64,000 nucleotides of DNA from Gammaproteobacteria bacterium (GCA_029863005.1 JAOTWF010000002.1:1-64000); one strand, 5' to 3'; numbered from the stretch's first letter, positions 17,865-29,726 are shown. The notes: a model not told the origin generated them from the sequence alone. Numbers and translations are program-made.

Positions 17865-20800
17865 TTATTTGGATATATTTTTTGGTGCTAAAAGGGCTAC
17901 GGGAAAATATGAGAGCAGTGAACTTACGGTAAAGAATAATTTCCCTTCCCGCTTAACTGTCTCCACTGGTTCCCCGGTAAGTACATTGATATAGCCGTGC
18001 CCGATCTGAGGAGCCTCTATCCGGGTATCCTTCCAGATGGCCGGGCCCAAGGGAGCTGAATGGTTATCTGTGATCAAGCGTGTCAACAAGCGCGGGACGA
18101 TCACATTTATGGCCTGATCGTTGTGTATGCGGGAAAAAGCGCATAAATGGTCGATTTTTTCGCCTTCGGGGCTTAATGGCAGGTAATCCCCCTCGGTAAA
18201 CCATTGGGGATGGTGACGACGCAGCATTAATACCCGCCATATCAGATAAAGCTTGGCGCGCCCGTCCTCCATGGTTTTCAGCAAAGCGTGGACCTGTTCG
18301 GGGCGTTTTTCCACGTTAGTCTGTGCCACGGAGATAACCTCATCCAACAGGCGTTGCCGGGTGAAATGGTCCACCGGCCGGCGGTTGTCCGGATCAACCA
18401 GGCTCAAATCGAACAATTCACAGCCTTGATAGATATCCGGCACGCCGGGCGAAGTGAGCTTCAGCAGGGTCTGGCTTAACCCATTGAGGTAGCCCAGCGG
18501 AGCGATGCGGTGCACGAGAGTCTGAAAATCGTCCAGGAATAGGTTGCGTTCGAGCGAGTTCAGCAGCCCTTTCACGAAGTCGCATACGCCCTCCTCGTAC
18601 TCCTTATTCGGGTTGATCCAGCTGGTGTGGGCCTTGGCCTCGCGGATCGCCTTGAGCATGTAAGCCTCGATACGTTCACGCACGGATTCGAGCTGCGTTG
18701 CATTGACCTGACCCGGCGGCCACATGCCCAATAACGTCTGATAGAACAGGTATTCATCATTTTGACTTGGCGCCCAGCCGGTGGAGAGCCGACGCTTTTT
18801 GCTGCGATTGATGCGACTCCAGCGCGCCAGGTGCTCGCGCCATTCTCCCGGAATCTCTGAAAGTACATTCAGACGGGCACGCACATCCTCGCTGCGTTTG
18901 GTATCGTGCGTGGAGGTGCTCAACATCGCATTCGGCCAGCGGCGCTGGCGTTCCTGGTTGGCATGGTGAAAGGCCGCGGGGGATACGGCGAATCGGCGCA
19001 GATCGGCGCCGACCTCATTCAGCGAGACCAGGCGGTTGTAACGGTAGAACAGCGTGTCCTCCATTCCCTTGGCCATTACCGGCGAGGTGAACTGTTGAAA
19101 GCGCATGGTGAACTCCACCACCGCCCTTTTATACCGCTCGCTGCGCCCTTCCAGATCCTCCAGTAACAGGATGCGGCGTATGAAGTCAAAGATCGAGACA
19201 TCGGCCGCCGTGCTGCGGCGTTTTGCAGCCGCGATCGCCCAATCGACATAACGCCGGTCCTCATCTGTGACGCTCTCGCTCGTGACATAAGTTCGGTAAA
19301 CCGGAAAGCAGGCGACGACCTCGAACAAGGCGGCACGCTGTGCTGTGTGCGTAAAGTCGCGTGTGTGCCGGTCGGATTCCGAGATGCGATCGAGATAGTT
19401 GGCGAGCACGTGCAGCTCGCTTGAGAGTGCGGTACGCATGACGAGTTTTTTACACTCATATAGTTGGTCATCGAGGTCCGGCTGATTGCCTGCAAAACGA
19501 CGATAAATGCGATCCATCTCGCGTTCAGACGGTCCGTAGACAAACAATCCGTTCACCAGGTTAGTGAATTCATAACCGGTCGTGCCGTGTACCCGCCAGT
19601 TGTCCGGTAGCCGTTCGTGGCTGGCGAGAATTTTTTCGGCCACCACGAAAAGCGCCGGTTTTGTCTCTGCACGAGAAGCGCTGGCTATTTCTGCGGACGG
19701 GGCATTCCCTGACAATGCCAGAAGCCGTTGTTCCAGACGTTCATAGTATTGCGCGGGATCGTACAGCCCATCGGGATGGTCGATGCGCAAGCCATCAACC
19801 TGACCACGACTAATCATCTCGAAGATTAAGCGATGGGTGGCATCGAAGACCTCCAGGTTTTCCGTGCGCAGCCCGGCCAGATCATTAATATCAAAAAACC
19901 GACGATAATTAATTTCATCGCTCGCTACCCGCCAGTAAGAAAGCCGAAAGGCCTGAGCCTCCAGCAATTCATGCAATAAATCAAAGCGGGTGGCTTCCGT
20001 ACCGGCACCATTGAACGTTGCCACGTTTTCCTCGACGAATTGGCGAATATCCGAATGATCACGTATGAGTTGTGCGAGTCGGCGCTTATGCGCCTCTTTG
20101 TCTCGACGCCGTTCCTTGATCCGTGTCTCATAGGTTTGTGAGCGCTGCGGCAGATTGCGCAGCGCTGTAACCAAGCTCTCGTAATCAGACAACAGGGGGT
20201 GCTCGGGGCCGAGTTTCTGTTCCAGGCGCATGTGATCGTGATGCAGGATCAACGGGAAGGTGTGCGGGTCAATGGGGAGGCGATGCTGGAAATAGCGCAC
20301 GGCAAACGCTCCCTGCTCCGCTTCGAACACCAGCTTGAGTTCGCCACTTTCTAACAATTTGCCGTAATGATCGCCAAGTACCGGACACAATACCTTACCT
20401 CGCAGATCTTCCTTCGGTGGCTGCCAGTCGATATCGAAAAAATCAGCATAGGCAGACGATTGACCGTTTTCCAGGACGTCCATCCACCAGTGGTTGTCAT
20501 CACCCCCCACGCCCATATGGTTTGGAACGATGTCGAGTACCTGCCCCATCCCATGTTCATGCAGTGCTTGCACGAAGCGATCAAAATCCTCGGGGCTGCC
20601 GACCTCCGGATTGAGAGAGTTATGATCGACGATGTCGTAGCCATGCTGACTTCCCGCGCGCGCCTTGAGATACGGCGAGGCATAACAATGACTGATGCCA
20701 AGACGGTGCAGGTAGGGAACGATGGCGGCCGCTTGGATGAAGGTGAAGTCGCGGTGGAACTGCAGGCGGTAGGTGGCGGTTAGGGCGGTCGCAGCCGGGC

Positions 20801-23015
20801 GCTGCCTGGCAGGAGCCGGAGCCGGTGAGCGATGCGCGCGCAATAATGCCGTGAGTTCGCGCCAGCGAGCATCTTTCGGTAAATCCTCGATGTCGAGCAT
20901 GATCCGGTATCGCCAGTTGGGTCGTTCGGTCGAGGTACCCGGTAAATTGACCTGGCGCCGCTGTCCCAGCACGTCCTCGAGCTGAACCAGCATGATTTTC
21001 GACGGGGCGTGGGCGAGATAATCGTGAATCGCGCACGCCAGTTTCGGCGTCATCTCCGGGCTCGAAACCGGATGTACGGTAAGACCAGCTGGCAGCAGTT
21101 TTTCGCGATCCAGTGCCAGCAGCAGACGTGCGCGATCTTCGGCGCGCGCGATCACCTGTCGGTTCCGGTCTGCCTCGGATGGATAATGATTGAGCGCCGC
21201 GCGTTCCACCAAGTCATCACCATGCCAAAAACCGGCCAAGGTCGGCAGATCATGAGTGCTGATGGCCACCAGGGCTTGTGCCGGGTAGGTTACCGGCAAC
21301 CGGAAGTCCCCCTTTTCATCTTTCTCAAAATACAGCAAACGGTAGGAAAGCACGCCGAGTGCCGCCAGCTTGGTGCGCACCTCTTCCGGAACGGTGCCCA
21401 GATCCTCGCCCACCACGAGACAGTTATTACGCTGGCTTTCGAGGGCGAGAATGCCCAGCAGATCATCGAAAGGATATTGCACATAGGTACCATCAGCCGG
21501 TCCACCCTCCTCCGGCACCCAGAACAAGCGCATGAGCCCCATGACATGATCGATGCGCAGAGCCCCACTGTTGCGCATGTTCGCGCGGAGAGTGGCGATG
21601 TAAGGCGCGTAGGCAGATTCTCGCAATTCGTCCGGATTCCACGGTGGCAACCCCCAATTTTGTCCGTTAAGGTTGTAATCATCTGGCGGTGCGCCGATGC
21701 TCACGCGTGCCACGTAAAGCAATTGGTTCGCCCAGGCCTCGGCGCCGGCACGGTCCACACTGATCGCGAGATCCTGGTAAAGGCCCACACCCAGTCGCAA
21801 CTCCATCGAGCGCCGGCCACAGGCGGCCAATTGTTCGTCGGCCTGCCATTGCAGGAATTGATAGAACTCGACGCGGTCCCGGTGCTCTTCGGCAAATTGT
21901 TTGACTTGAAGTGAACGCGGGTCTCGGTACGGCTCGGGCCATACCGGCCAGCCCCAGATTGATGGATCCTGTGAATGAAATTTTTCCTGCAAGGCCTCGT
22001 ACAATGCATGCCGGTGCAGCGCCTCGCCCTCGCGCTCGCAAAAGGCTGTGAAGGCACGGGCACGTTCCGTGCGACGTGCGGCATGCTGCGTGCGAAAATG
22101 TTCGAAAACCTCCTCCAGGACCGGCCACTTCATGGCCGCGACTCCGGGATAATCAACCAGTTCCGCCGCGCGCAGGGCCTGCAATCGCGCCTGGAAATCC
22201 GAGGCGGTAACTTTCCGCCGAGCCGGCTCGCACTCGGCGTACTCGGGAATCGCTTCGACATCTATATACAGAATGTTCAGGAACAACCGGCTCGAAGGAC
22301 TGTAGGGACTGGCATGTGGCGGATTGTGGGGAAACAGCGCGTGCAGCGGATTAAGCCCGATAACGTTGGCGCCGTTGGCGCCACATTCCTCGACGAGTCG
22401 GTATAAATCGGTGAAGTCGCCAATTCCCCAGTTGCGCCGCGAACGTACAGCGTACAGTTGCACCGCCGGTCCCCAGACTTTCCCATCGCCGCAAAGTGCG
22501 GGTGGCTGGAAACAGGCGTTGGGCGCCGCGATGAGCAACATGCTTGCGGTTTTTTCCCCGTGCCTCGCCTCGAAGCGGTGATAACCGGATGGCAGCGATT
22601 CCGTTAGTGTCAAACGGTATCGGGCGATGGCCGTGCCGTCGACGACATGCTCTTCCTGGTTTACCAGATCAGTTGGCTGAATTTTTCCCTGCACCATGCC
22701 TCCATCTTCGAGGTGCAATGTCCATTCAAATGCTGTACCGGACTGAGCCCGTGGCAGCATGATGTCGACACTCCACGATGTTGCCGCCGCACGCACCACC
22801 TGGCCCGGTGGCAGCAGACGTTGCCAAGCGCGTCGATCAAGCGCCGCCAGCGCCTCCTGCCGGTGCGCCTCATCTTCAGCGTGGATGCCGAGAGCCATGA
22901 GCAAGGCGCTCGCTGATTCCGGGGAGACAGTGTGTGTTTTGCCCCAGATATCGATGTAGGCAGTATCGATGCCAAAATCACGACAAAGACGTTCGAGCGT
23001 TTCCGGATCGTTCAT
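17865..23015 (-). CDS. Fusion of 4-alpha-glucanotransferase (MalQ) and malto-oligosyltrehalose synthase (TreY)
   Basis: N-terminal ~730 aa MalQ (NWGIGDFTDLYRLVEECG, RIDHVMGLMRLFW, VGEDLGTVPEEV). RSPAPAPARQRP linker. C-terminal ~980 aa TreY (TYRLQFHRDFTF, GSQHGYDIVDHN, DIVPNHMG, GLRIDHPDGLYDP). Start overlaps treZ stop (ATGA). Confidence 0.9.
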   Translation of the reverse strand: MNDPETLERLCRDFGIDTAYIDIWGKTHTVSPESASALLMALGIHAEDEAHRQEALAALDRRAWQRLLPPGQVVRAAATSWSVDIMLPRAQSGTAFEWTLHLEDGGMVQGKIQPTDLVNQEEHVVDGTAIARYRLTLTESLPSGYHRFEARHGEKTASMLLIAAPNACFQPPALCGDGKVWGPAVQLYAVRSRRNWGIGDFTDLYRLVEECGANGANVIGLNPLHALFPHNPPHASPYSPSSRLFLNILYIDVEAIPEYAECEPARRKVTASDFQARLQALRAAELVDYPGVAAMKWPVLEEVFEHFRTQHAARRTERARAFTAFCEREGEALHRHALYEALQEKFHSQDPSIWGWPVWPEPYRDPRSLQVKQFAEEHRDRVEFYQFLQWQADEQLAACGRRSMELRLGVGLYQDLAISVDRAGAEAWANQLLYVARVSIGAPPDDYNLNGQNWGLPPWNPDELRESAYAPYIATLRANMRNSGALRIDHVMGLMRLFWVPEEGGPADGTYVQYPFDDLLGILALESQRNNCLVVGEDLGTVPEEVRTKLAALGVLSYRLLYFEKDEKGDFRLPVTYPAQALVAISTHDLPTLAGFWHGDDLVERAALNHYPSEADRNRQVIARAEDRARLLLALDREKLLPAGLTVHPVSSPEMTPKLACAIHDYLAHAPSKIMLVQLEDVLGQRRQVNLPGTSTERPNWRYRIMLDIEDLPKDARWRELTALLRAHRSPAPAPARQRPAATALTATYRLQFHRDFTFIQAAAIVPYLHRLGISHCYASPYLKARAGSQHGYDIVDHNSLNPEVGSPEDFDRFVQALHEHGMGQVLDIVPNHMGVGGDDNHWWMDVLENGQSSAYADFFDIDWQPPKEDLRGKVLCPVLGDHYGKLLESGELKLVFEAEQGAFAVRYFQHRLPIDPHTFPLILHHDHMRLEQKLGPEHPLLSDYESLVTALRNLPQRSQTYETRIKERRRDKEAHKRRLAQLIRDHSDIRQFVEENVATFNGAGTEATRFDLLHELLEAQAFRLSYWRVASDEINYRRFFDINDLAGLRTENLEVFDATHRLIFEMISRGQVDGLRIDHPDGLYDPAQYYERLEQRLLALSGNAPSAEIASASRAETKPALFVVAEKILASHERLPDNWRVHGTTGYEFTNLVNGLFVYGPSEREMDRIYRRFAGNQPDLDDQLYECKKLVMRTALSSELHVLANYLDRISESDRHTRDFTHTAQRAALFEVVACFPVYRTYVTSESVTDEDRRYVDWAIAAAKRRSTAADVSIFDFIRRILLLEDLEGRSERYKRAVVEFTMRFQQFTSPVMAKGMEDTLFYRYNRLVSLNEVGADLRRFAVSPAAFHHANQERQRRWPNAMLSTSTHDTKRSEDVRARLNVLSEIPGEWREHLARWSRINRSKKRRLSTGWAPSQNDEYLFYQTLLGMWPPGQVNATQLESVRERIEAYMLKAIREAKAHTSWINPNKEYEEGVCDFVKGLLNSLERNLFLDDFQTLVHRIAPLGYLNGLSQTLLKLTSPGVPDIYQGCELFDLSLVDPDNRRPVDHFTRQRLLDEVISVAQTNVEKRPEQVHALLKTMEDGRAKLYLIWRVLMLRRHHPQWFTEGDYLPLSPEGEKIDHLCAFSRIHNDQAINVIVPRLLTRLITDNHSAPLGPAIWKDTRIEAPQIGHGYINVLTGEPVETVKREGKLFFTVSSLLSYFPVALLAPKNISK

Positions 23016-24862
23016 GCCCGACCTCCCCTACCGGCATCCAGGAACCACCATACCGACCATGGAGGCAAGGTATTATCAAAGTCGGTCGTTGTTCCGGATG
23101 GCAGATGATATAGCACTCTTTCGCCCGGCCGGGCGACATCTGTGATCGTTTGTTCTCCCATGTTGGCCAACAGGGTCAGCATGGTGCCGTCCGCCAGCTG
23201 CCAGTGGGCGCGCAAGCCGCGGTCGTCGAGCGTTTCATATTCAGCGTTTCTGGCCGGCAGGTTGCGCAACCACGGGACGATTTCGCGCGCGCGCAGGCCT
23301 AGCAATTCCCGGTGGAATCGAAACCAAGTCTGTGCCGTTTCGGTCCGTAAGCTTTCTCGATCAAGACGGGTGCGCAGAAAGGTCTTTTCGTCATTGGGGT
23401 CTGGAATGCGAGCACGTGCGTTTTCGTCGCTGAATTCGGGGAAGCGCGCGAACTCATTACGCCTTCCTTCCGTCACTGCGGTGGCCAGCTCGGGTCCGAA
23501 ATCACAGAAAAAAAGAAACGGTTGCGACGCTCCCCACTCTTGTCCCATGAACAGCAATGGTGGCGAAGGCGCCAGCAACAGGATTGCCGTGGCCGCGCGC
23601 ACTGCGTCTTCCGGCGCAATTCGGGTAATACGCTCGCCCATGGCGCGGTTGCCGATTTGGTCGTGATTCTGCAAGAAAGACACAAACGCCGTTGCCGGCA
23701 GATGGCGCGAAGTTTCTCCGCGACGCGCACCGTGACGGTAACGCGAAAGATCATCCTGGTAGGCGAAACCCTCGGTAAGACATCGACCCAGATGGTGCAC
23801 CGGATGGTCGGCAAAATCTTCGTAATATCCACCCTGCTCGCCGGTAGTCAGCACATGAAGCGCGTGATGGATGTCATCGTTCCACTGGGCGACGTACCAG
23901 CGCGGGTGATGAGCAACATCCCTCTCGAGATAACGCGCGGCGTTGTGTTCGTTTTCGAGCACCAGATGCACTTGGCGTGTAGCGCCCGGTCCGGTCAGTA
24001 TGGCTCGTGCAATGTCCTGTAGAATATCAGGCTGGGAATCGTCGATGATGGCATGCACCGCGTCCAGCCGCAGGCCATCGACGTGATACTCCTCGATCCA
24101 GTAAAGCGCATTGTGGATGAAAAAATCACGCACCGGAGCGCTGTCCGGTCCGTCAAAATTGATGGCAGCGCCCCACGGGGTGTGATGCCGGTCTGTAAAA
24201 AAGGCCGGGGCGTACAGATGCAGGAAATTACCATCCGGCCCGAAATGGTTGTAAACCACGTCGAGAAACACCATGAGCCCGCGCGCATGGGCGCTTTGGA
24301 CCAGGTCTTTGAGTTCTTCCGGCGTACCGTAAATGCTGTCCGGCGCGAACGGCAGCACACCGTCATATCCCCAGTTGCGCCGGCCGGGAAAATCTGAAAG
24401 CGGCATCAACTCGATGGCCGTGATGCCCAGATCGACCAGTTCATCAAGGCGCTGTTTCACGCCGGCATACGTGCCAGCTTCCGTGAATGTGCCGACGTGC
24501 AATTCATAGATCACGGCTTCTTCCCAGGGACGTCCGTGCCATGACGCATCTTTCCATTCCCATGCCTCGGGATCGACCGCCTGGGTGGGTCCGTGCACAT
24601 CCTGTGGCTGGAAGCGCGACACCGGATCGGGAACACGTTGACCGCCGTCGATGCGATAGCGGTACAGTGTTCCTTGTCTGGCGCGATCCGTGGTAATGCT
24701 GAACCAACCGTCTGCTTCCTTCTTCAGTGGCAACAAGGTTTCCTTGGATGAATCATCCAGGCACAAATCTACGGTGTGAGCGCCTGGCGCCCACAATCGG
24801 AAACGCCAGGTCCCGTCCGATTGGGGTTCGGCGCCAAAAGGCATGGAATGTCGTCGCTTCAC
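23012..24862 (-). CDS. treZ: Malto-oligosyltrehalose trehalohydrolase
   Basis: GH13 with N-terminal CBM48-like domain; VIYELHVGTFTEAGTYAG, DVVYNHFGPDGN, GLRLDAVHAI, NHDQIGNRAMGER. Confidence 0.92.
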   Translation of the reverse strand: MKRRHSMPFGAEPQSDGTWRFRLWAPGAHTVDLCLDDSSKETLLPLKKEADGWFSITTDRARQGTLYRYRIDGGQRVPDPVSRFQPQDVHGPTQAVDPEAWEWKDASWHGRPWEEAVIYELHVGTFTEAGTYAGVKQRLDELVDLGITAIELMPLSDFPGRRNWGYDGVLPFAPDSIYGTPEELKDLVQSAHARGLMVFLDVVYNHFGPDGNFLHLYAPAFFTDRHHTPWGAAINFDGPDSAPVRDFFIHNALYWIEEYHVDGLRLDAVHAIIDDSQPDILQDIARAILTGPGATRQVHLVLENEHNAARYLERDVAHHPRWYVAQWNDDIHHALHVLTTGEQGGYYEDFADHPVHHLGRCLTEGFAYQDDLSRYRHGARRGETSRHLPATAFVSFLQNHDQIGNRAMGERITRIAPEDAVRAATAILLLAPSPPLLFMGQEWGASQPFLFFCDFGPELATAVTEGRRNEFARFPEFSDENARARIPDPNDEKTFLRTRLDRESLRTETAQTWFRFHRELLGLRAREIVPWLRNLPARNAEYETLDDRGLRAHWQLADGTMLTLLANMGEQTITDVARPGERVLYHLPSGTTTDFDNTLPPWSVWWFLDAGRGGRA

Positions 24863-25983
24863 ACAGGCTCCGTGGTATGTTTCTCTCGCCGTTGTTCGAG
24901 TGCGGCCTGGAGCTTGTCGAACGGCTCGATGAATTTTTTTACTCCCTCATCTTCCAGTTGCTGTGCCACGGTTTCAAGGTCAATGCCATGTCTGGCCAAA
25001 CCGGCGATGGCATCGTCGGACTGTTTGAGTTCCTGCTCCAGACGCAATGCCGGATTGCCATGCTTGCGGTAGGCATTCAGCGTTTCCGGAGGCAGGGTAT
25101 TGACCGTATCGGGCCCGATCAGGGGCTCAACGTATTTTACGTCGCTGTAAGTCGGATCCTTGGTGCCAGTACTGGCCCACAACAGCCGCTGCGACTGTGC
25201 GCCTTGCCCGGCGAGCCGGTGCCAGCGCTCCGACTTTTCCATCTCATTCCAGATCTGGTAGGCACGGCGTGCATATGAAATTGCTGCCGTGCCGCGTAGA
25301 ACAGAAACAGATTTATCCTTGTTGCCGATCGCATCGAGGCGCTTGTCCACCAGCACATCGATACGGCTGAGGAAAAAGCTCGCCACCGAGGCCACCGAGG
25401 ACAATGGTATTCCCGCCTTCACGCGATCTTCCAGACCACTTAGCCAGACATCCAACACTTCACGATAGCGTGCCAGTCCGAACAACAATGTCACATTGAC
25501 ATTAACGCCCTTGGCGATGAGTTGCCTTACCGCCGGCAGCCCTTCCCGGGTGCCGGGGACTTTGATCATGATATTGGGCCGGTGCAGCCGTTCCCACAGT
25601 CGCACCGCTTCCTTCACGGTCTTGGCCGTGTCGTAGGCCAGGTGCGGCGAGACCTCGATGCTCACATAGCCATCGCGCCCCTTGCTGCTTTCATATACCG
25701 GCAGAAACAGGTCGGCCGCGTGCCCGATGTCTTCAAATACGATAGTTTCATACATTTCCGTGGCATTCTGGGCGCTGAGCGCCAGCCGGGCGATTTCCGC
25801 GTCGTAATCCTCGTGGCCGGTGATGGCCTTTTCAAAAATGGCCGGATTCGACGTTATGCCCGCCAATCCGTCACGCTTGATCAAGTGTGCCAGTTCTCCG
25901 CTTTCGAACATTCCACGCTCAATGTAGTCGAGCCAGATGCTCTGGCCCAGGGACCTGATGCGCAATAAGGGGTTGGTAGTCAT
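24859..25983 (-). CDS. tal: Transaldolase (longer ~370-aa type)
   Basis: IWLDYIERGM, GITSNPAIFEKAITGHEDYD, VSIEVSPHLAYDT, IMIKVPGTREGLPA, LLWASTGTKDPTYSD. Confidence 0.92.
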   Translation of the reverse strand: MTTNPLLRIRSLGQSIWLDYIERGMFESGELAHLIKRDGLAGITSNPAIFEKAITGHEDYDAEIARLALSAQNATEMYETIVFEDIGHAADLFLPVYESSKGRDGYVSIEVSPHLAYDTAKTVKEAVRLWERLHRPNIMIKVPGTREGLPAVRQLIAKGVNVNVTLLFGLARYREVLDVWLSGLEDRVKAGIPLSSVASVASFFLSRIDVLVDKRLDAIGNKDKSVSVLRGTAAISYARRAYQIWNEMEKSERWHRLAGQGAQSQRLLWASTGTKDPTYSDVKYVEPLIGPDTVNTLPPETLNAYRKHGNPALRLEQELKQSDDAIAGLARHGIDLETVAQQLEDEGVKKFIEPFDKLQAALEQRREKHTTEPV

Positions 25984-26004
25984 ACGATGTTCCTCATGGA
26001 AATG

Positions 26005-27297
26005 TCATGGCTTGCTCACGGTGACCGGCAGTCCCGAGGCAGACAGGCGCTGTTGGTTCAAAGAGAATGTCGCTTCGAAGGCGCTGAACAGATCCAGATA
26101 TTGCTCGATCAATCGGCTCATGAGAAACCGCTGGCGCACGGTTTCGCGCGCACGACGTCCGATTTCCCCCCGCCGCCCGGGATCCCGCAGCAGTTGTATA
26201 AGGCACTGCGCCGCCGTCTCTACGGAAGCAGCGAGGAAACCATTGATGCCTTCCTCGATCTGGTGGCGAATGCCGCCGCAATTACCCCCGACAACGGCGG
26301 CACCCTTCCACATCGCCTCCGTGACGGTAAGTCCGAATCCTTCACGTAGCGATTTCTGCATCACCACGGCGGCACGTCGCTGTAGCGCATTTACCAGCGC
26401 GCTGTCCTCGGCGGTGAGAATGATGATGCGCTCCTCCTTTCGGGACAGGAGAGATTCAAATACTTCTTGTCCTTCAGGATCATCGGTCGCCACGTTGCCC
26501 AGCAGCACCAAGGTGGCATCGACCTCCGTGCGTGCGAGATTAAATGCCTGGATCACCCCTTCCGGATCCTTCCAGTGGTCAAAGCGCGACACCTGGACCA
26601 CGATCGGCAGGTCATCGGGTATCCCATAGTGTTCGAGCCGGTCCTTGATCTCGGCGGCTCCCATCTCGGCGTTCTTGAGCGAGAACGGGTTGATGGCCGG
26701 CATGATCGACACCTGTGGCGGGGCGATGCGCTGCGCGTACTCGGGCAACGACAGGATTACCGCATCGTACTCATTAATGAAACCGCGCAGGTATTCCCAG
26801 ATCTCGGGATTGGGCTGCGAGAGATCGATATGGCAGCGCCACATCCAGGGACAGGTGCGACGGAAATGGCGAATGAGCGGCAGAGGCTGAGGATCGTGGA
26901 TCACCACCACGTCGTAGCCCGTCAGGTCCATGCGCAACGCATTCTGGACCACAATTTCTTCGTAGACCTCTTTCTTCAGCTCCGTGAGGTTGATCTTCGC
27001 GCCCTGCAGGGCGTTATGGATTTTCTTGGTTACGTTAAAAAAGTCAGGGCTTCCCTGGATAAGGCGCCAGTCGGCCTTGATCCCGAGGCTGCGCGCGAGC
27101 AGCGTGGCCGATGACAGCATCTCGGCCACGCCGCCGCCATAGAACGTCGAACTCAGGTGCAGCACACGCAGATCTCGCAGCCGGTGCGCTTTGTGCAGGA
27201 TCCGCTCCAAGACCTCGTCGCCGATCAGCGGCGCGTAGTCCTCGATGTTGACGTGCCAGGAGTGCTTTTTCACGGCGCAACGCCTCAATACGGCCAT
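26005..27297 (-). CDS. treT: Trehalose synthase, glycosyl-transferring TreT-like (GT4)
   Basis: [70 protein letters not shown] resemble archaeal TreT. GTG at 27273 is an alternative start that would avoid the xfp overlap. Confidence 0.8.
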   Translation of the reverse strand: MAVLRRCAVKKHSWHVNIEDYAPLIGDEVLERILHKAHRLRDLRVLHLSSTFYGGGVAEMLSSATLLARSLGIKADWRLIQGSPDFFNVTKKIHNALQGAKINLTELKKEVYEEIVVQNALRMDLTGYDVVVIHDPQPLPLIRHFRRTCPWMWRCHIDLSQPNPEIWEYLRGFINEYDAVILSLPEYAQRIAPPQVSIMPAINPFSLKNAEMGAAEIKDRLEHYGIPDDLPIVVQVSRFDHWKDPEGVIQAFNLARTEVDATLVLLGNVATDDPEGQEVFESLLSRKEERIIILTAEDSALVNALQRRAAVVMQKSLREGFGLTVTEAMWKGAAVVGGNCGGIRHQIEEGINGFLAASVETAAQCLIQLLRDPGRRGEIGRRARETVRQRFLMSRLIEQYLDLFSAFEATFSLNQQRLSASGLPVTVSKP

Positions 27298-29699
27298 TTC
27301 CAGTCGCGCACTTCGGGCATGTCCTGCCCGTGTCGTGCGATGTATTCGCGATGCCGGATGCGCTTGTCACGCATGCGCTGCTTTAGGTATGCGGCGCGGG
27401 ATCCGAGGGTCGGGACACGATCGATGACATCCGCTACCAAGTGGAAGCGATCGAGATCGTTGCGCACAACCATGTCGAACGGCGTCGATGTGGTGCCCTC
27501 CTCCTTGTATCCACGCACATGCAGATTGGGGTGGTTCGTACGCCGGTAGGTGAGGCGGTGGATCAGCCAGGGATAGCCGTGATACGCGAAGATGATCGGC
27601 TTGTCGGTGGTGAACAGCGTATCGAAATCCTTGTCCGACAGTCCGTGCGGATGCTCCTCGCGCGGCTGCAGTGTCATGAGATCGACCACGTTGACCACAC
27701 GCACCTTGAGATCGGGCTGGTGTTTGCGCAACAAGTCCACGGCGGCCAAAGTTTCCAGCGTGGGCACGTCGCCGGCGCAGGCCATGACCACGTCCGGATC
27801 TGCACCTTCGTCGTTGCTGGCCCACTCCCAGATGCCAATGCCCTTGGTGCAATGCGTCACGGCGGCGTCCATATCAAGCCATTGCGCCTCCGGCTGCTTG
27901 CCAGCCACAATCACGTTGATGAAGTCGCGCGAACGTAAGCACTTGTCGGTCACGTACAGGAGGCTGTTCGCATCTGGCGGCAGATACACTCGGATTACGT
28001 CCGCCTTCTTGTTGACCACATGATCGATGAATCCCGGATCCTGATGAGAAAAGCCGTTGTGATCCTGGCGCCAGACATGCGAGGTCAGCAGGTAATTAAG
28101 CGAAGCGATGGGTTGTCGCCACGGGATTTCGCGCGTGACCTTGAGCCATTTCGCGTGCTGGTTGAACATCGAATCGACGATGTGGATGAAAGCCTCGTAG
28201 CAGGAGAAAAAACCGTGCCGGCCGGTCAGGAGGTAGCCTTCCAACCAGCCTTGGCAGGTATGCTCGCTCAGTATTTCCATCACTCGGCCATCGGACGCGA
28301 GATGATCGTCTTCGGGCAGGGTATCGGCCAGCCAGGTGCGGCCAGTAACCTCCAGCAGTGCGCCTAGCCGGTTCGAAGCGGTTTCATCCGGCCCCATAAC
28401 ACGAAAATTACCCCGCTCCAGATTGAGCTTCATGACATCGCGCAGGAAATTTCCCATGACCCGAGTCGCCTCCGCCCGTGATTGACCCGGTTTAGGGACT
28501 TCCACGGCGTAGTCGCGAAAATCCGGCAGGCGCAAATCTTTCAGCAGGACACCGCCGTTGGCGTGCGGATTCGCGCCCATGCGCCGGGTCCCGGTCGGTG
28601 CCAGCTCCGCCAGTTCCGGCCGCAGCGCGCCGATATCATCGAACAGTTCCTCCGGGCGGTAGCTTTTCATCCACTGTTCCAGCAGATGGACATGTCCGGG
28701 TTTTTCCGCCATTTCGGAAAACGGCACCTGGTGTGAGCGCCAGGAGTCCTCGGTTTTCTTGCCGTCGACTTCCTTCGGCCCGGTCCAGCCCTTAGGCGAG
28801 CGCAAGATGATCATGGGCCAGCGCGGCCTTGTAACAGAACCGGTGGCGCGCGCCTGGGCCTGAATTGCCTTGATCTCACCAATGACTGTATCGAGGACGA
28901 GCGCCATCTGCTGATGCATGAGTTGCGGATCCGCGCCTTCGACAAAGTACGGTTTGTAACCGTAGCCGATGAAAAGACTTTCAAGCTCATCACGGCTGAT
29001 GCGCGCCAAGATGGTCGGATTCGCAATCTTGTAGCCGTTCAAATGCAGGATCGGCAGCACCGCCCCGTCATGTATCGGATTGAGAAATTTGTTCGAATGC
29101 CAGGCAGTTGCGAGCGGCCCGGTTTCGGCTTCGCCGTCACCGACCACACAGGCGACGATCAGATCCGGATTGTCAAAGGACGCACCGAAGGCGTGCGAAA
29201 TAGCGTAGCCGAGTTCACCGCCTTCATGGATAGAGCCGGGCGTTTCCGGTGCGACATGGCTCGGAATTCCACCCGGAAAGGAAAATTGCCGAAACAGTTT
29301 CTTCATTCCCTCGGCGTTTCGAGGAACATCCGGGTACACCTCACTGTAGGTTCCCTCGAGCCAGGTGTTTGCGACCAACCCGGGCCCGCCGTGACCGGGA
29401 CCGGTGATATAAATCATATTAAGATCATCCCTCTTGATGACACGGTTCAGATGCGCATAAATGAAATTGAGCCCCGGCGTGGTGCCCCAATGGCCCAGCA
29501 GCCGCGGTTTGATGTGCTCCAGCGTGAGCGGAACCCGGAGCATTGGGTTGTCGAGCAGGTAAATCTGCCCGACCGAGAGATAGTTGGCCGCGCGCCAGTA
29601 GGCATCGAGACGGCGCAGTTCACCGGAGGAAAGCGGCCCCTCGCTTTCCCCGCGGGAAGGTTTCATGCGCGCCGGAGTAGCCGTTGCGTGTTGTGTCAT
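27285..29699 (-). CDS. xfp: Xylulose-5-phosphate/fructose-6-phosphate phosphoketolase
   Basis: [75 protein letters not shown] before ATG at 29699. Confidence 0.95.
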   Translation of the reverse strand: MTQHATATPARMKPSRGESEGPLSSGELRRLDAYWRAANYLSVGQIYLLDNPMLRVPLTLEHIKPRLLGHWGTTPGLNFIYAHLNRVIKRDDLNMIYITGPGHGGPGLVANTWLEGTYSEVYPDVPRNAEGMKKLFRQFSFPGGIPSHVAPETPGSIHEGGELGYAISHAFGASFDNPDLIVACVVGDGEAETGPLATAWHSNKFLNPIHDGAVLPILHLNGYKIANPTILARISRDELESLFIGYGYKPYFVEGADPQLMHQQMALVLDTVIGEIKAIQAQARATGSVTRPRWPMIILRSPKGWTGPKEVDGKKTEDSWRSHQVPFSEMAEKPGHVHLLEQWMKSYRPEELFDDIGALRPELAELAPTGTRRMGANPHANGGVLLKDLRLPDFRDYAVEVPKPGQSRAEATRVMGNFLRDVMKLNLERGNFRVMGPDETASNRLGALLEVTGRTWLADTLPEDDHLASDGRVMEILSEHTCQGWLEGYLLTGRHGFFSCYEAFIHIVDSMFNQHAKWLKVTREIPWRQPIASLNYLLTSHVWRQDHNGFSHQDPGFIDHVVNKKADVIRVYLPPDANSLLYVTDKCLRSRDFINVIVAGKQPEAQWLDMDAAVTHCTKGIGIWEWASNDEGADPDVVMACAGDVPTLETLAAVDLLRKHQPDLKVRVVNVVDLMTLQPREEHPHGLSDKDFDTLFTTDKPIIFAYHGYPWLIHRLTYRRTNHPNLHVRGYKEEGTTSTPFDMVVRNDLDRFHLVADVIDRVPTLGSRAAYLKQRMRDKRIRHREYIARHGQDMPEVRDWKWPY

Positions 29700-29726
29700 G
29701 TTGCACCTCCATTGTCTGCAGCCCAA

